The notes beneath the pieces were generated by a model that did not search any database, was not told the origin of the DNA, and was given only the letters and a program-made list of their open reading frames with translations. From assembly GCA_039707465.1 (NCBI GenBank), contig CM077644.1, positions 79,010,875-79,074,874 on the forward strand: 64,000 bases of DNA. The letters are read 5' to 3'. Positions within the stretch are counted from its first letter, which is position 1. Every line of letters begins with the position of its first letter. The DNA is from Rhabdophis nuchalis. Lineage: Eukaryota > Chordata > Lepidosauria > Squamata > Natricidae. Below, one piece after another: positions 42,560 through 53,910 of the stretch. The position numbers and the translations under genes were made by a program.

Positions 42560-45500
42560 CCCGGTCTGCAGGTCAAGATGGATTAATTAATCCTATGAGG
42601 TGGACGAAGCGCAAGCTCAGGGGATTCCTGTGCAAATTTCTAATTCGACTTCTAGGGGGCCCCAGGGAGGGGGGGTGGGAGAACCAAATAGGGGAACGTC
42701 ATGAGAGAAGGCCGGTAAAAAGCGGAAGTAAAGAGACGGAGGGGGGTGAAGGGGGGGTCGTTCCCGCTGAGGTATTTGTCATCAATACGGTCTTGGGGAG
42801 GGGCAGGGGTGGTGGGAGAGGGGATGGTCGCCATCAGTTGGAGGATCGTGGCCGATGTCTACAGGTGGTCACGCGCTCCAACTCCCCTCATCCCCATCGC
42901 AAGCTAGGTGAGCAAGAACCACAGACCCAGGACCTTGGACTGATGCTATGCAACGCCAGGTCCGTGGTTCAAAAAGCCCCTCTCATACATGATCTTGTGT
43001 CAGAGGGGGACCCGGACCTGGTAGGCATTACGGAAACCTGGTTGGGCCACGAGGGAGGGCATCCCCTCGTAGAAATGTGCCCACCAGGTTACCGGGCCTT
43101 CCATCAGCCCAGGGCCCTAGGGAGGGGTGGGGGAGTGGCGATCATGGTTAAGGAAGGTCTTGAGCCAAAGGAGACCACAGTCCTTCAGACAACCCTACTC
43201 ATGAGAGCGGACACACCCTGGATCTCATCTTTGTCTTGGGTCAGTGGAGTAGTGATCTGGGAATAGGGGATTTAGTCATCACACCCTTGTCATGGACAGA
43301 TCACGCTCTCCTTTGGCTCGACTTTCCAATCGCTACACCTCACTGTGAGGAGGCGGAACCAGACATTCCTATATGGTTCCGCCCCAGGCTCCTGATGGAC
43401 CCATTAAGGTTCCAGAAGTAGCTTGGGCCAATTCCGGTGGACTTGCTCCGCGACTCGGCTGAGGACTTAGTGACCGCATGGTTAAGTGCGGCCGCGGGAG
43501 CCTTGGACCGAGTCGCACCCTTGCGGCCTCTCTTGTGGCGACGTACCACCTGGGCCCCTTGGTTTACCGAGGAGCTCAGAGGGATGAAACGCCGCAGGAG
43601 ACGTCTAGAGAGCAGATGGCGATCATCTCACTCTGAAATCGACCGAACACTAGTAAGAGACCACATTAGGACTTACTTAGTGGCGATAAGGCTGGCCAAA
43701 CGTGAGTACTGTGCCACTCTTATTGCATCCGCAGACAACCGCCCTGCCGCCCTGTTCAAGGTTACCCGCTCCCTCCTCCTACAGAGGCCGCGGGAAGCCC
43801 CTTTACAGGGTCGAGCAGAGGAATTTGGGATTTATCTGCAGGAGAAAATCACTTGGATTCGGAGGGAGTTATCCTCCATCATCAATAGTTCGGTCGAGAA
43901 GGCCGGGGCAGGTCTTGTGGCACCTTTATGGGAGGAGTTTGATTTTGTTACTACCAAAGATATGGACAAGTTGTCAAAGAGACTCAGGGCCACCACATGT
44001 TTATTGGACCCGTGTCCCTTCTGGCTTATACTGGAAGCCTGGGAGACGACACGAGGCTGGCTCCAAGGCATTGTCAACGCATCTTTGAGTGAGGGGTCCT
44101 TGCCTGCCGTCTTGAAAGAGGCGGTAGTGAGGCCCCTCCTCAAGAAGCCGTCCCTGGACCCAGCATTATTAGAAAACTTTCGTCGCGTCTCCAACCTTCA
44201 CTTTCTAGTGAAGGTTGTTGAGAGTGTGGTAGCCCAACAGTTTCCGCGACACTTGGATGAAGTTGACTATCTAGACCCGTGCCAGTCCGGCTTCCGACCC
44301 GGGCACAGCACAGAGACTGCATTGGTCGCGTTGGTTGATGACCTCTGGAGGGCACGGGATAGAGGATTTTCCTCTATCCTTGTCCTGTTAGACCTCTCAG
44401 CGGCTTTTGATACTATCGACCATGGTATCCTACTGCGCCGACTGGAAGGGTTGGGGCTGGGAGGCACCGTTTTGCGGTGGTTCGCGTCCTACCTCTCTGG
44501 TCGGTCACAATATGTGTTGACAGGGGGGCAGAGATCGACTTCGAGACCCCTCATATGTGGGGTGCCCCAGGAGTCTCGCCCCTACTGTTTAACACATATA
44601 TGAAGCCGCTGGGTGAGATCATCCGTGATTTCAGGGTGGGATATCATCTGTACGCTGATGATACTCAGCTGTACATATCCACCCCAGACCACCCCAATGA
44701 TGTCGCTGATGTTATGTCCCGGTGTTTGGAGGCCGTTCGGATCTCGATGGGTAGTAACAAACTCAAGCTCAACCCGTCCAAGACTGAGTGGCTGTGGCTT
44801 CCGGCACCCCGTTTCAGCCAGATCATTCCAACTCTGGCCATTGGGGGCGAAACACCGGCCCCCGTGGAGAGGGCGCGCAATTTGGGTGTCCTCCTGGACT
44901 CCCGGCTGACTATGGAGGACCATGTGGCAGCCGTGGCCAGGGGGACGTTCCTTCAGGTACGCCTGATACGCCAATTGCGTCCCTTACTGGACCGGGGAGC
45001 CTTACGGACAGTCACTCAAGCACTCGTCACGTCTCGACTTGACTATTGCAATGCTCTCTACATGGGGCTTCCCTTGAGGTGCATCCAAAGACTACAGTTA
45101 GTCCAGAATGCGGCCGCGCGGATAATTACGGGATAAATTACGGATAAATACTCCCATATAACACCTGTCCTACGCGAGCTCCACTGGCTTCCTGTGGTCT
45201 TTCGGGTACGCTTCAAGGTCCTAACGATCATCTTCAAAACGCTCCATGGCTCGGGACCTAGTTACATGCAAGACCGCCTCCTGCCCCATACATCCCTTGG
45301 ACCGATACGCACTCACAGAGAGGGTCTCCTCAGGGTGCCGTCGATCGGACAATGCCGATTGGCGGCGCCCAGGGGGAGAGCCTTCTCTGTGGCAGGACCA
45401 GCCCTTTGGAACAACCTACCCCCTGAACTCCGTACCATTGCTGACCTCCGCCTCTTCCGCAAGTGTCTTAAGACGCACCTCTTCCAACTAGCCGACCTTG

Positions 45501-45672
45501 CGCAACCCCAACATCGCCAGTTCAAATGAGGACTTTAAAATGGTGTTAACACAGGCCCTTAATTATCTCTGTATTTGTATGTAATTGATTTAATTTTCTG
45601 TACGCCGCCCCGAGTCCCTTGTGGTGAGATGGGTGCGGGTTATAAATATGAAAAATAAATAAATAAATAAAG
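42560..45672 (+). mobile_element. L2-like LINE, broken ORF, inside the hAT
   Basis: Endonuclease words (LGLMLCNARSVVQKAPLIHD, LVGITETWLGHEGG) appear in 42550-43266, and RT words (SGFRPGHSTETALVALVDDL, LVLLDLSAAFDTIDHGILLR) in 43437-44603. A shifted frame then carries YADDTQLYIS and LDYCNALYMGLPLRC (44477-45136). The C-terminus HTSLGPIRTHREGLL through LWNNLPPELRTIADLRLF (45194-45529) follows. Several frameshifts, stops and probable deletions separate these. The 3' end is 'gccgccccgagtcccttgtg' plus an (AAAT)n tail. The C-terminal wording fits the L2 clade better than CR1. The exact 5' limit is uncertain. Confidence 0.85.
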
Positions 45673-45981
45673 ACTGGCATGTTGAGCTGACCAGATGGAT
45701 TGAGGTTTGGTTGGTTCAACAGTGACGAGACAGATTTCGATCCATATGTAGCTGCTCCAGCTCAACATAAGTTGATGTAAGCCAGTGGGTCTAGCAACCT
45801 TTAATTTATTTATTTATTTTGCTGAAAGAGTAAGGCAATAGGCATGAAGGTGAATAAACATTATGTTAAGAGTAAAGAAATGGTTGTACAATGAAGGGGT
45901 GCTAAAAGTGCAGCAAGGCAAGAAAGTGATTTTCTTTTTTTTTCTTTTTTTAGAATTTTAGCAGAATACTACACCTATATC

Positions 45982-48459
45982 ATGCCATACAAAAAAGAAT
46001 CTGGTGCACAAGGCAGGAAAAGGAGAAAGATAGAGACAGAGCAACAAGCTAAGTTAGCTGGAAGCCTTCACCGGTTTTTGGTGAGTACTGCTGAAATTAC
46101 AGCAGGACCATCAGCAGCACCACAGGAGACTCATAATCCTGATCCTGTGTCGGTAGACATTCCTGTTCCTGCATTAGAAGCAGAGACAGTTTCATCTAAG
46201 TATGTTTATACTCAACCAAATCTGCCAGAAAATATTGACCAAAAAGTTTATACTGATATTGGCTATTGGCCTGAAACCATGGATGAAACCTTGAAAAATG
46301 AACTTGTCAGGCGAGGGACAGAGGAACTGCAGAATAAGGATGCATGGTTTCCAAGAGACAGTAATGGCAGGTCATTTTCCAAGGATTGGTTCTACATACA
46401 TTTGGACAATGGTGAGACTATGTTAAGGACATGGTTGGTGTTTTCTCCTGTAAACAATGCTGCATATTGCTTTCCTTGCATGCTTTTTCAGAAGGCTAAA
46501 GGGAAAAGTTCATTTGGAAAGTCAAGTGGATTTAATGCATGGAGAAAGTTAAGCCCTATATTACTAGAGCATGAGCGCAGTTCATATCACTTGAGTGCAT
46601 TTACAATATGGAAAGAATTAGAAATGCAGCTGCATAAACAGGAGACTATTGATGCTGCTGCCCAGCTTGCACAACAGAGGTCATTTGAAAAATGGAAGGC
46701 AATCTTACTCAGAATACTTGATTGTGTTCTGTATCTAGCCAGGCAAACCTTACCCTTACGTGATCACTCTGAAGATTTAAATACAGATGGTAATTGTGGA
46801 AATTTCTTAGAAACTTTCAAGTTACTCGCCAAATATGACCCAGTTGCCAAACAACATCTTCACAGAGTACAACGCACAGATGGTTACATTGTGTCCTATC
46901 TCTCTCCACAGAGCCAGAATGAGTTTATTAGCCTGATCGGCGATCACATTCGAACAGTCATCTTTCAAAATATCATAAAGGCCAAGTATTTTGCTATAAT
47001 GTTTGATAGCACTCCTGATATTTCACACACTGACCAAATGTCCCAAGTGATTCGATATGTGCATATTGAAGATTCAGGAGTCCATGTGACAGAGTCTTTC
47101 ATTGACTTTATTCAGTTATATGGGAAATCAGCTGATGTCATTACAAAACAAATTTGTGACAAGTTCCAAGCTGATGGCCTTAAACTAGAGCATTGCTACG
47201 GCCAGGGATACGACAATGCTGCGACTATGGCTGGACACATTAGTGGTGTACAAAAACGTATTTTGGATATGAATCCCAAAGCAATGTTTGTGCCATGTAA
47301 CAATCACTCGCTCAATCTTGCTGGGATGCATGCAGTTGGTGTTGGGACAAAGTCTGTTACTTTCTTTGGCACTGTGGAAAAGGTGTATTCATTTTTCTCA
47401 AGCTCCACCCACAGGTGGGATATCCTTAAGAAACATGTACCAATTCGTGTAAAGCGATCGTGTAACACAAGATGGAGTTCAACGCAGGAAGCGGTATGCG
47501 TACTTGCTGAACACACTGAGAAAATAATAGACGCTTTGGAAGCGTTGAGAGATGGGCCGGAAGAAACCTCTGAAACCAGGGGTGATGCAGGAAGTCTTTT
47601 AGTTTGCATAATGACATATGTTTTTTTCTCTTTCTTGCATTTTTGGAACCCAGTACTAACCGAAGTAAATGATACTCAGATCTACCTGCAGCAAGAAGGA
47701 CTTGCGCTTGATCAATGCGTGCAAAAGTTAAAAGCATTGACTTTATTTTGTCATGAAAAACGGGATAGTCTAGTGTCAAAGGCAACTGAGAAAGCTCTGC
47801 AGGTATGCAAAACCTATTGCATACCTACAGAAAGAAGAGTTGGAAGACGCAAGAAGATGGATGGTGAGAACAGTTGCGATGCTGGCTTGACCTTAATACA
47901 GGAAACAAGCAGAGAACAACTGGAAGCAATTGATCAGCTTCAGGCAGAAATTAAAAAACGTACTACGCAGATGAATACGCTGCACCAGCGATTTGCTTTT
48001 TTGCAAATCCAAACATTGTTGGATACTAAAAAAGATGATTTTATTAAGAAACAAATTCAGCACACGTGTGCTCAGTACACGGAATTGAATGCTGCATCTA
48101 TGCTCACCGAAATAACTCGACTTCGGCACCACATTATCTTGTATAAGGAGGTCAATCCTGATGAGCAGGTTGCAAACTGGTCAGCTTTAGATTTGCTTCG
48201 CTGGGTGTATAAGTGGAAGCTGCAAGAAAGTTTAACTAACTTTGTTGTCACATTAAGAATCTTTCTTACTATCACTGTTTCTACAGCGAGTTGTGAAAGA
48301 AGTTTCTCAAAACTTAAACTAATTAAAACATATCAGAGATCTACAATGAGCCAAGAAAGACTGAGTAATCTAGCAATACTGTCCATTGAGAGAGACTTTA
48401 ATGTAGATTTCAATTCCGTTATTGAAAAATTTGCGCTAATTAAAAGCAGGCGAATTTAA
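45982..48459 (+). CDS. hAT-superfamily transposase (825 aa, intact)
   Basis: A single uninterrupted frame. The N-terminus is basic (GRKRRKIETEQQ). A TTF-type zinc-finger-like region lies at about 120-175 (DAWFPRDSNGRSFSKDWFYI ... AYCFPCMLF). The DUF4371-like core has the acidic residues of a hAT active site: Asp342 in IMFDSTPDISHTDQ and Asp411 in CYGQGYDNAATMAG. NNHSLNL and RWSSTQEAV follow. The C-terminal hAT dimerisation block holds STASCERSFSKLKLIKTYQR with the likely third acidic residue Glu772. It resembles ZMYM1-like / P52rIPK-like hAT proteins. All expected parts are present, so it may be active; this is not demonstrated. Confidence 0.92.
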   Translation: MPYKKESGAQGRKRRKIETEQQAKLAGSLHRFLVSTAEITAGPSAAPQETHNPDPVSVDIPVPALEAETVSSKYVYTQPNLPENIDQKVYTDIGYWPETMDETLKNELVRRGTEELQNKDAWFPRDSNGRSFSKDWFYIHLDNGETMLRTWLVFSPVNNAAYCFPCMLFQKAKGKSSFGKSSGFNAWRKLSPILLEHERSSYHLSAFTIWKELEMQLHKQETIDAAAQLAQQRSFEKWKAILLRILDCVLYLARQTLPLRDHSEDLNTDGNCGNFLETFKLLAKYDPVAKQHLHRVQRTDGYIVSYLSPQSQNEFISLIGDHIRTVIFQNIIKAKYFAIMFDSTPDISHTDQMSQVIRYVHIEDSGVHVTESFIDFIQLYGKSADVITKQICDKFQADGLKLEHCYGQGYDNAATMAGHISGVQKRILDMNPKAMFVPCNNHSLNLAGMHAVGVGTKSVTFFGTVEKVYSFFSSSTHRWDILKKHVPIRVKRSCNTRWSSTQEAVCVLAEHTEKIIDALEALRDGPEETSETRGDAGSLLVCIMTYVFFSFLHFWNPVLTEVNDTQIYLQQEGLALDQCVQKLKALTLFCHEKRDSLVSKATEKALQVCKTYCIPTERRVGRRKKMDGENSCDAGLTLIQETSREQLEAIDQLQAEIKKRTTQMNTLHQRFAFLQIQTLLDTKKDDFIKKQIQHTCAQYTELNAASMLTEITRLRHHIILYKEVNPDEQVANWSALDLLRWVYKWKLQESLTNFVVTLRIFLTITVSTASCERSFSKLKLIKTYQRSTMSQERLSNLAILSIERDFNVDFNSVIEKFALIKSRRI

Positions 48460-48744
48460 ATTAATCTGTATATTATATACAGATTGATATCTTGCACTTC
48501 TATTAAAGAATTACAATTAGAGGTACAGGATTGAGGAAGTTGGCTCCATCTAGCCCAGTCTTGGATCATCTCCAGGGTATGGTTCCATTTTGATGTTTAG
48601 TTTTTGTTCTTGATATTTTTTGTCGTTTACGATGGTTGTGAGACGACATATAATATAATGGCCCATGCTAGGTTACTACATTTGTAGATTTGTATTCATA
48701 GACCTGCTGAAAATGTGGAGAATGTGTAATGCATGTTCGCACTC

Positions 48745-48750
48745 AATAAA
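48745..48750 (+). terminator. Poly(A) signal of the hAT transposase gene
   Basis: AATAAA followed about 7 bp later by a G/T-rich stretch (gtgtttg), 286 bp after the transposase stop and before the right terminal repeat. Confidence 0.6.
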
Positions 48751-48958
48751 GTGTTTGAAAATAAACTTATATTTAGATGCATTTTACTTTAATTACATCA
48801 ATATTTTCATAACAAACAATACATGTGCTTAGGGGGTAAGGGTTTCTTTAACTAATCTAGTGGAAGAGACTCGAGTGCTAAAATCCACGGGTTAGGGGGC
48901 GCAAATTACTTGCCTTGCCCCGGGTGCTGACAACCCACGCTACGCCACTGCATCGGAG

Positions 48959-49557
48959 CGAATTCCCTGTCAACGGGTGGGAGATACAACAGGAGGAGGC
49001 GACTGAAAACAAAGCTCAGAAGAATCTGGTGTACTACTAGTCAAGGTACGATCATTTCCCCCCCCCCCCACTTCTTAAATAAATAAATAAATGCTGTAAA
49101 CAACGGAACTTCTTGAGTGATTCCTAAGACTGCCTGGGCTGATCCCTACAACTATTTAACCAAGATACCAGAAGTGATTTGTCATCCCCTGCGGCTTCGA
49201 AAATGTGATATAAGTGAGGTCCGGCAGTACGGATACCTAATTTTTTTGTTTTGAGTTTGGCGAACAGGCTCTGAAATGGCCAGCTCAGCCCGCATTCGGG
49301 TGCCTCCAACTTCTTCCTTGGTGCAGTCTGGCTTTGAATGCACCTAGTCTGGCGTCTCAAAAAAAATGGGGTGGGGGTGGGGTTTGCCTCCAAGCAAAAA
49401 AAAAAAAAAATGAAAGAAAATTTCTCATCAGAAGCTCATAATATTGGTAAAGATAACTTAAAACAATATATTTTTTTTGGCTTGTCCCAACTGTTGGCTT
49501 ACTTTTTACAATTTTTCCTTTTTCTTTTGATTCTAGGTAGCCTATTTATTCTATAAG
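48959..49557. other. Flank right of the hAT, nothing recognised
   Basis: Host sequence resumes after the duplication. It is the former continuation of the sequence upstream of ANKRD13C. Homopolymer runs are present. The frame on the minus strand at 49124-49393 has no recognisable similarity. Confidence 0.35.
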
Positions 49558-49969
49558 TAGCTGTACCTGGCCACGCGTTGCTGTGGCCCAGTCTGGTTAA
49601 ATGGCCAACCAATCTGTGTGTAGATCTACACCTGCACACAAAAACACGTACATACAACCACTGTATAACCCCCAACCTACCTACCTACTGTATTTCTTCC
49701 TCTCTCCCTCTACCTACCTTCCTGTCTCTCTATCCCTCTACCTACCTACCTACTGTATTTTTCCCTCTATCTCTCTACCTACCTATCTACTGCATTTCCC
49801 CCCCTCTCTTTATCCCTCTAGCTACCTAACTACCTACATATTGTATTTTTCCCTCTCTCTTTATTTCTCTACCTACCTACCTACTGTATTTTTCCCTATC
49901 TCTCTCCATCCCCCTACCTACCTACCTACCTAGAGTGTGCCACCCCTGCATCTTGTTTTGGGCCTAGTG
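49558..49969. repeat. Interspersed repeat start with CTAC-rich tandem block
   Basis: It begins 'gtagctgtacctggccacgc' (a phrase common in squamate genomes). It then carries irregular tandem units containing ctacctacctactgtatttt (about 49670-49930) and the edge of a minisatellite (gtgccacccctgcatcttg). It is interrupted at 49970 by a hAT and resumes at 53383. Confidence 0.7.
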
Positions 49970-50771
49970 CAAGGTGACCAGACGTTCCACTTTTGGTGGG
50001 ACAGTCCCGATTTTTAACAATTTGTTCCATGTCCTGCAGCGTTTTTAAAAAGTCCCAGTTTGTGGAAAGAATGCACGACAAGCTAGGGAATGGTGGGAAT
50101 ATATGGTTTTCGGCGGCCATGTGGCTATTTTGCCAGGATATGAGTTTTATATTATTTTTGTTAATTTTATAATGTTAAACTTTAATAATAATAAATAATT
50201 GTTGAGAACTGGTTATCGAGAACTGATTATCAAAGTTTGCATTGTTGATCAGTTGTTAGAATTCGACCACCATTGTTTGGACTTATTGAACAATGGCATT
50301 TTTTGGCATTGGCAACGACGAAAACATTTTGTAACTATCTCTTAGGCGATACACATCATACTGTGTGCTAGTGCTTTGCTGATGTCAACAAATAAGCTAT
50401 TCAAATAATTTAGGAAAGTTATTTATTTATTTCATAAATACATACATTTTCTTGAATTTAGCTGACAGTACTTGTATTATTTATATTTTATAGTGGCGGC
50501 CTTGAAAGTGACACTTACGACTTATGTTACGGCAAATTCAGAGGAAAAATAATACAAGTTAGTATTCTTATTATTTAGAAAGAAATATAGGATTAAAATT
50601 AAAATATTTTTTAAAATATAGTTACTTTATAACAATCAAATTAATTTAATTTATAAAGTAACAATAAAATATGTTCGTGTAATTATGTACCTACTTACTG
50701 TATTTTTAAGCAATATGTATATAATAATTTATAATATAATTTTAAATTATTTCTTTTAGATTTTTAACATA

Positions 50772-52610
50772 ATGAGTAAGAAAAGAGGATGCAAATTCAA
50801 CGATGATCTAAGAAGTGAATTTCCTTTTATTAAAAAAACCAAAAGCGATTACATGGTAAAATGTGAGAAATGTAATGGTGAATTTTCTATTTCGCACGGC
50901 GGGAAGAATGATATTTCAAAGCACTTGGAGACACACAAACATAAAAGATATTTAAATACGGCTGCATCTTCCTCCAAAATACAGGAATTTTTTGGGAAAA
51001 CAACATGGAGATGAAGAAAAGAAATTAGCATTAGCAGAAGGACTTATGTCTTTTCATGCTATTAATGATCACAATCATTCCTTCAAATCTATGGACTGTA
51101 CATCACAAGTTGTCAAAAAGTTATTCAACAAAAAATTTGCCTGGGCTAAAACAAAATCTGAGGTAATTGTGTGTAATGTGCTTTCCCCGTATGCATTTTC
51201 AGAATTAAACAAAAATCTAGAAAAAAATAATTTTATATCCATATATTCTGACTCATCTAATCATAAGGATATAAAGTTATTTCCAACCATTATTAGATTT
51301 TTTGATTCGGAAACTGGAATAAAAATTAGAATTTTAGATTTCGTTTCTTTGCCCGGCAAAACTTCTGAAATAATTTTCAGTTCCATTATTAATATTTTGG
51401 GGGAAAAACAATTTAAAACATAAAATGATTGCATATTGTGCAGACAACATGAACGCAAATTTTGGAGGAAAAGCGAGAAGAGGTACAAATAATATTTTTT
51501 ATAAATTAAACAAAAACCTTAATGAAAACATTATCGGTGTTGGTTGTGCAGCGCACATAATACATAACGCCATTTAAACAGCTGCTGACTTGTTGCCCAT
51601 AGATGTGGAAAATATTGTTATTAAAATATATTCTTATTTCTATATATACACTGTGCATTGAAATGCTTAAAGAATTTTGTGAAACTGCGGAAGTCGAATA
51701 TCAGAAAATACTTGGATACAGTAAAAAGTGCTGGTTAGCTCTTTTTCCAGCTGTTGAAAGAATTTTGAAAATATACAATCCTTTGAAATCCTACTTTCTA
51801 TCACAGGATAAATGTCCTAGAATTTTAGAAAAGTTTTTTGAAAAAGAATCTTAAAAAATTTGGCTAGAGTTTGTACACAATCAAGCAGCTCTTTTTCAAA
51901 ATGCTATAAAACTTATTGAAGGTGACAAAATTTTGGTAATCGAAGTAGCAAATGAAGTGAATAATTTAAAATTTCAGTGTCAAGAGCGGTTAGAAAATAA
52001 TTTTCTTCCATTAACTATCCGTAATAGTATAAGCCAGCTAGAGGAACACGGTGCAATAAATCGTGCAGATATCATGAATCACGTTAAAAAGTTCCATAGT
52101 AATTGCATAGATTATTTAGAAGAGTGGACGGTACATTACAATGATATTGAACATTTTCATTGGGTTACATTAAAACAAGAACTTAATTGGAATGATGTGC
52201 AAAAATCATTCGATCATATTACTCAAAATTTCCCATATATTAATATTTCCAAAAATGATCTTTTTAATGAGGTATCATTATTAAGAAAATATATTGATAA
52301 GGAAAAGGTTAAATCTTGGGCATCAGCAAAAATCACAATAGAGAACAAATGGTTAGAAATATTTCATCATTTTGAAACAAACCATGTTCCATACAATAAT
52401 GCACTAAAAATTGTGGAATACATGCTGTCCTTACCAGGAATTAATGCTGCGACTGAACGTGTTTTTTCTACGATAAATAAAGTGTGGACATCAGAAAAAT
52501 CACAATAAGTGTTGAGACTTTGAAAGCCATTTTATGTGTGAAATATAATTTAACAAATTCTTGTGAAAAATTTCATGACCTTTTAAACGACAGCAATCTA
52601 CTAAAAAAAA
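50772..52610 (+). pseudogene. BED-type zinc-finger hAT transposase, broken
   Basis: The N-terminus MSKKRGCKFNDDLRSEFPFI leads into a BED finger (VKCEKCNGEFSISHGGKNDI then SKHLETHKHKRYL). A frameshift occurs near 51000 (after QEFFGK). The frame continues to about 51420, then is lost and regained several times (FPAVERILKIYNPLKSYFLS at 51603-51854; 51933-52508). The C-terminal dimerisation words LSLPGINAATERVFSTINKV are present. At least four frameshifts or stops. It is a different subfamily from the intact transposase at 45982. Confidence 0.85.
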
Positions 52611-52672
52611 TTCACTCAAATGAGAAATATGCCAAAGAATAAAATAATACTATACATAATTTTTTAATGTAT

Positions 52673-53193
52673 TTTTTTTTAAATTTTTTAACATTACAAC
52701 AAAATATACATATACAATATTTCACCCTGTGCTGTACATAAGAAAGGAAGATTTGGTTCTTCGGATATATCCTCACGATCTCCAAAATCCACGTTCTCTG
52801 GGTACAGGTATCGAAGCGTCCAAATTTCCAAGCGCATAGTCCACAAATGGTTTCCAAGTTTTCCAAAAAGTATCTTTTTTATAAACACCATTTCTAAATT
52901 TAATGTCACATGTCATTTTATCATTTAAAGCTAATTTCCACATTTCACAATACCACTCTTCTATTCTAAAATTCACATCTAATTTCCAATATCTAGCTAT
53001 TATAATTCTACCCACTATAATCATAATTCTAATCAATTCTTTCTCATATTTTGTTAGTTCTGTTTCCTTGATTATCAACAATAATATAACTTCTGGTCTC
53101 AATATTATTCTTTTCTCCATCATTTCAAATATCATTTTCTCCAATTGTTGCCAAAGCTTTTTAACTTTACTACATTTGTACCACATATGTTCA
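52673..53193 (-). mobile_element. L1-type LINE 3' fragment nested in the second hAT
   Basis: The minus strand encodes MWYKCSKVKKLWQQLEKMIF and later FWKTWKPFVDYALGNLD, like the C-terminus of L1 ORF2. It ends in an A-rich tail. Short duplication taatgtat at 52665-52672 and 53194-53201. Strongly 5'-truncated, as most L1 insertions are. Confidence 0.75.
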
Positions 53194-53382
53194 TAATGTA
53201 TTATATAATGTATTATATTTGTAAATTGTACTTATGTTGAAATTAAAAAATATATATTACAAAACTTTTTGCATTCTATGAAAATTTTTCTTGCCCCATA
53301 TAGACCAAATTTTTAATTGACCCCCCTACCCCCCACAGTCAATGATGTCCTGCTTTACCAATGTTAAAATCTGGTCACCTTA

Positions 53383-53612
53383 GCCTAGTGAGCCTGCCTG
53401 GGCCACCTGGGAGTGTGCCATCCCGTATCTTGTTTTGGGCCTAGAAGGCCTGCCTGGACCACCTGGGAGTGTGCCACCCCCTGCGTCTGGTTTTGGGCCT
53501 AGTAGGCCTGCCTGGGCCACCTGGGAGTGTGCCACCCCCTGCGACTTGTTTTGGGCCTAGTAGGCCTGCCTGGGCCACATGGGAGTGTTCCATGTGTGAG
53601 GGAACGTTGGAG
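53383..53612. repeat. 58-bp minisatellite, about four units
   Basis: Units begin at 53383, 53439, 53497 and 53555 with gcctagtaggcctgcctggg and contain gtgtgccaccccctgcg. Periods are 56, 58 and 58 bp. A partial unit lies left of the hAT insertion at 49935-49969. Confidence 0.85.
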
Positions 53613-53900
53613 GCTTATTCAGTTGCTGAGGAAACAACTGTTGGAAATGTGAAGGTACATGATGCATCATAAGAAGCAGCCGGGTGGGAGGAGCTTAAGG
53701 GAGGTGAAAACCTGAGAAGTGCGTACCTTTTATGTTTGTGCTGCTTCCACATGATACACAAAATGTACGTATTATTGCATCGGAAGTCCTTGGGAACATT
53801 GTGTGAAAATTTGGTGCCGATCGGTGCAGTACTTTCAGAGATTAGTGGCTTTGCACAAACTATTTTACATTTTTATTTATATAGATTTCTGCTGGTGATT
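53613..53900. repeat. Right part of the interspersed repeat
   Basis: It continues from the minisatellite to a TTTATATAGAT-type end (near 53884). Non-coding in the frames examined. Class not assigned. Confidence 0.45.
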
Positions 53901-53910
53901 GTAGTAATAC

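Larger units (their letters stand above)
42006..48950 (+). mobile_element. hAT transposon (6.9 kb) with intact transposase and internal L2-like LINE
   Basis: The perfect 8-bp duplication catcggag lies at 41998-42005 and 48951-48958. The ends cagaggcgtagtgtggg and, reversed from the right end, cagtggcgtagcgtggg match at 15 of 17 bases. The left 540 bp is GC-rich and could hold a promoter and non-coding exon. A candidate splice donor AAG|GTAGGAG (42447) pairs with a strong acceptor (poly-T then TAG at 45951-45953) just before the transposase ATG. The L2-like LINE lies in that putative intron. A poly(A) signal AATAAA is at 48745-48750. Confidence 0.92.
49970..53382 (+). mobile_element. Second hAT transposon, decayed, containing an L1 fragment
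   Basis: Termini caaggtgaccag and ctggtcacctta are inverted repeats. A perfect 8-bp duplication gcctagtg lies at 49962-49969 and 53383-53390. It carries a broken BED-finger transposase (50772-52600) and a nested L1 3' piece (52673-53193). It landed in a minisatellite-bearing repeat. Confidence 0.88.

Noticed and set aside
41950..49560. A HHLA3- or CTH-like gene upstream of ANKRD13C, as in the human order
   Set aside because: No exon with such wording was found; the space is taken by the hAT. CTH, if syntenic, would lie beyond the window.
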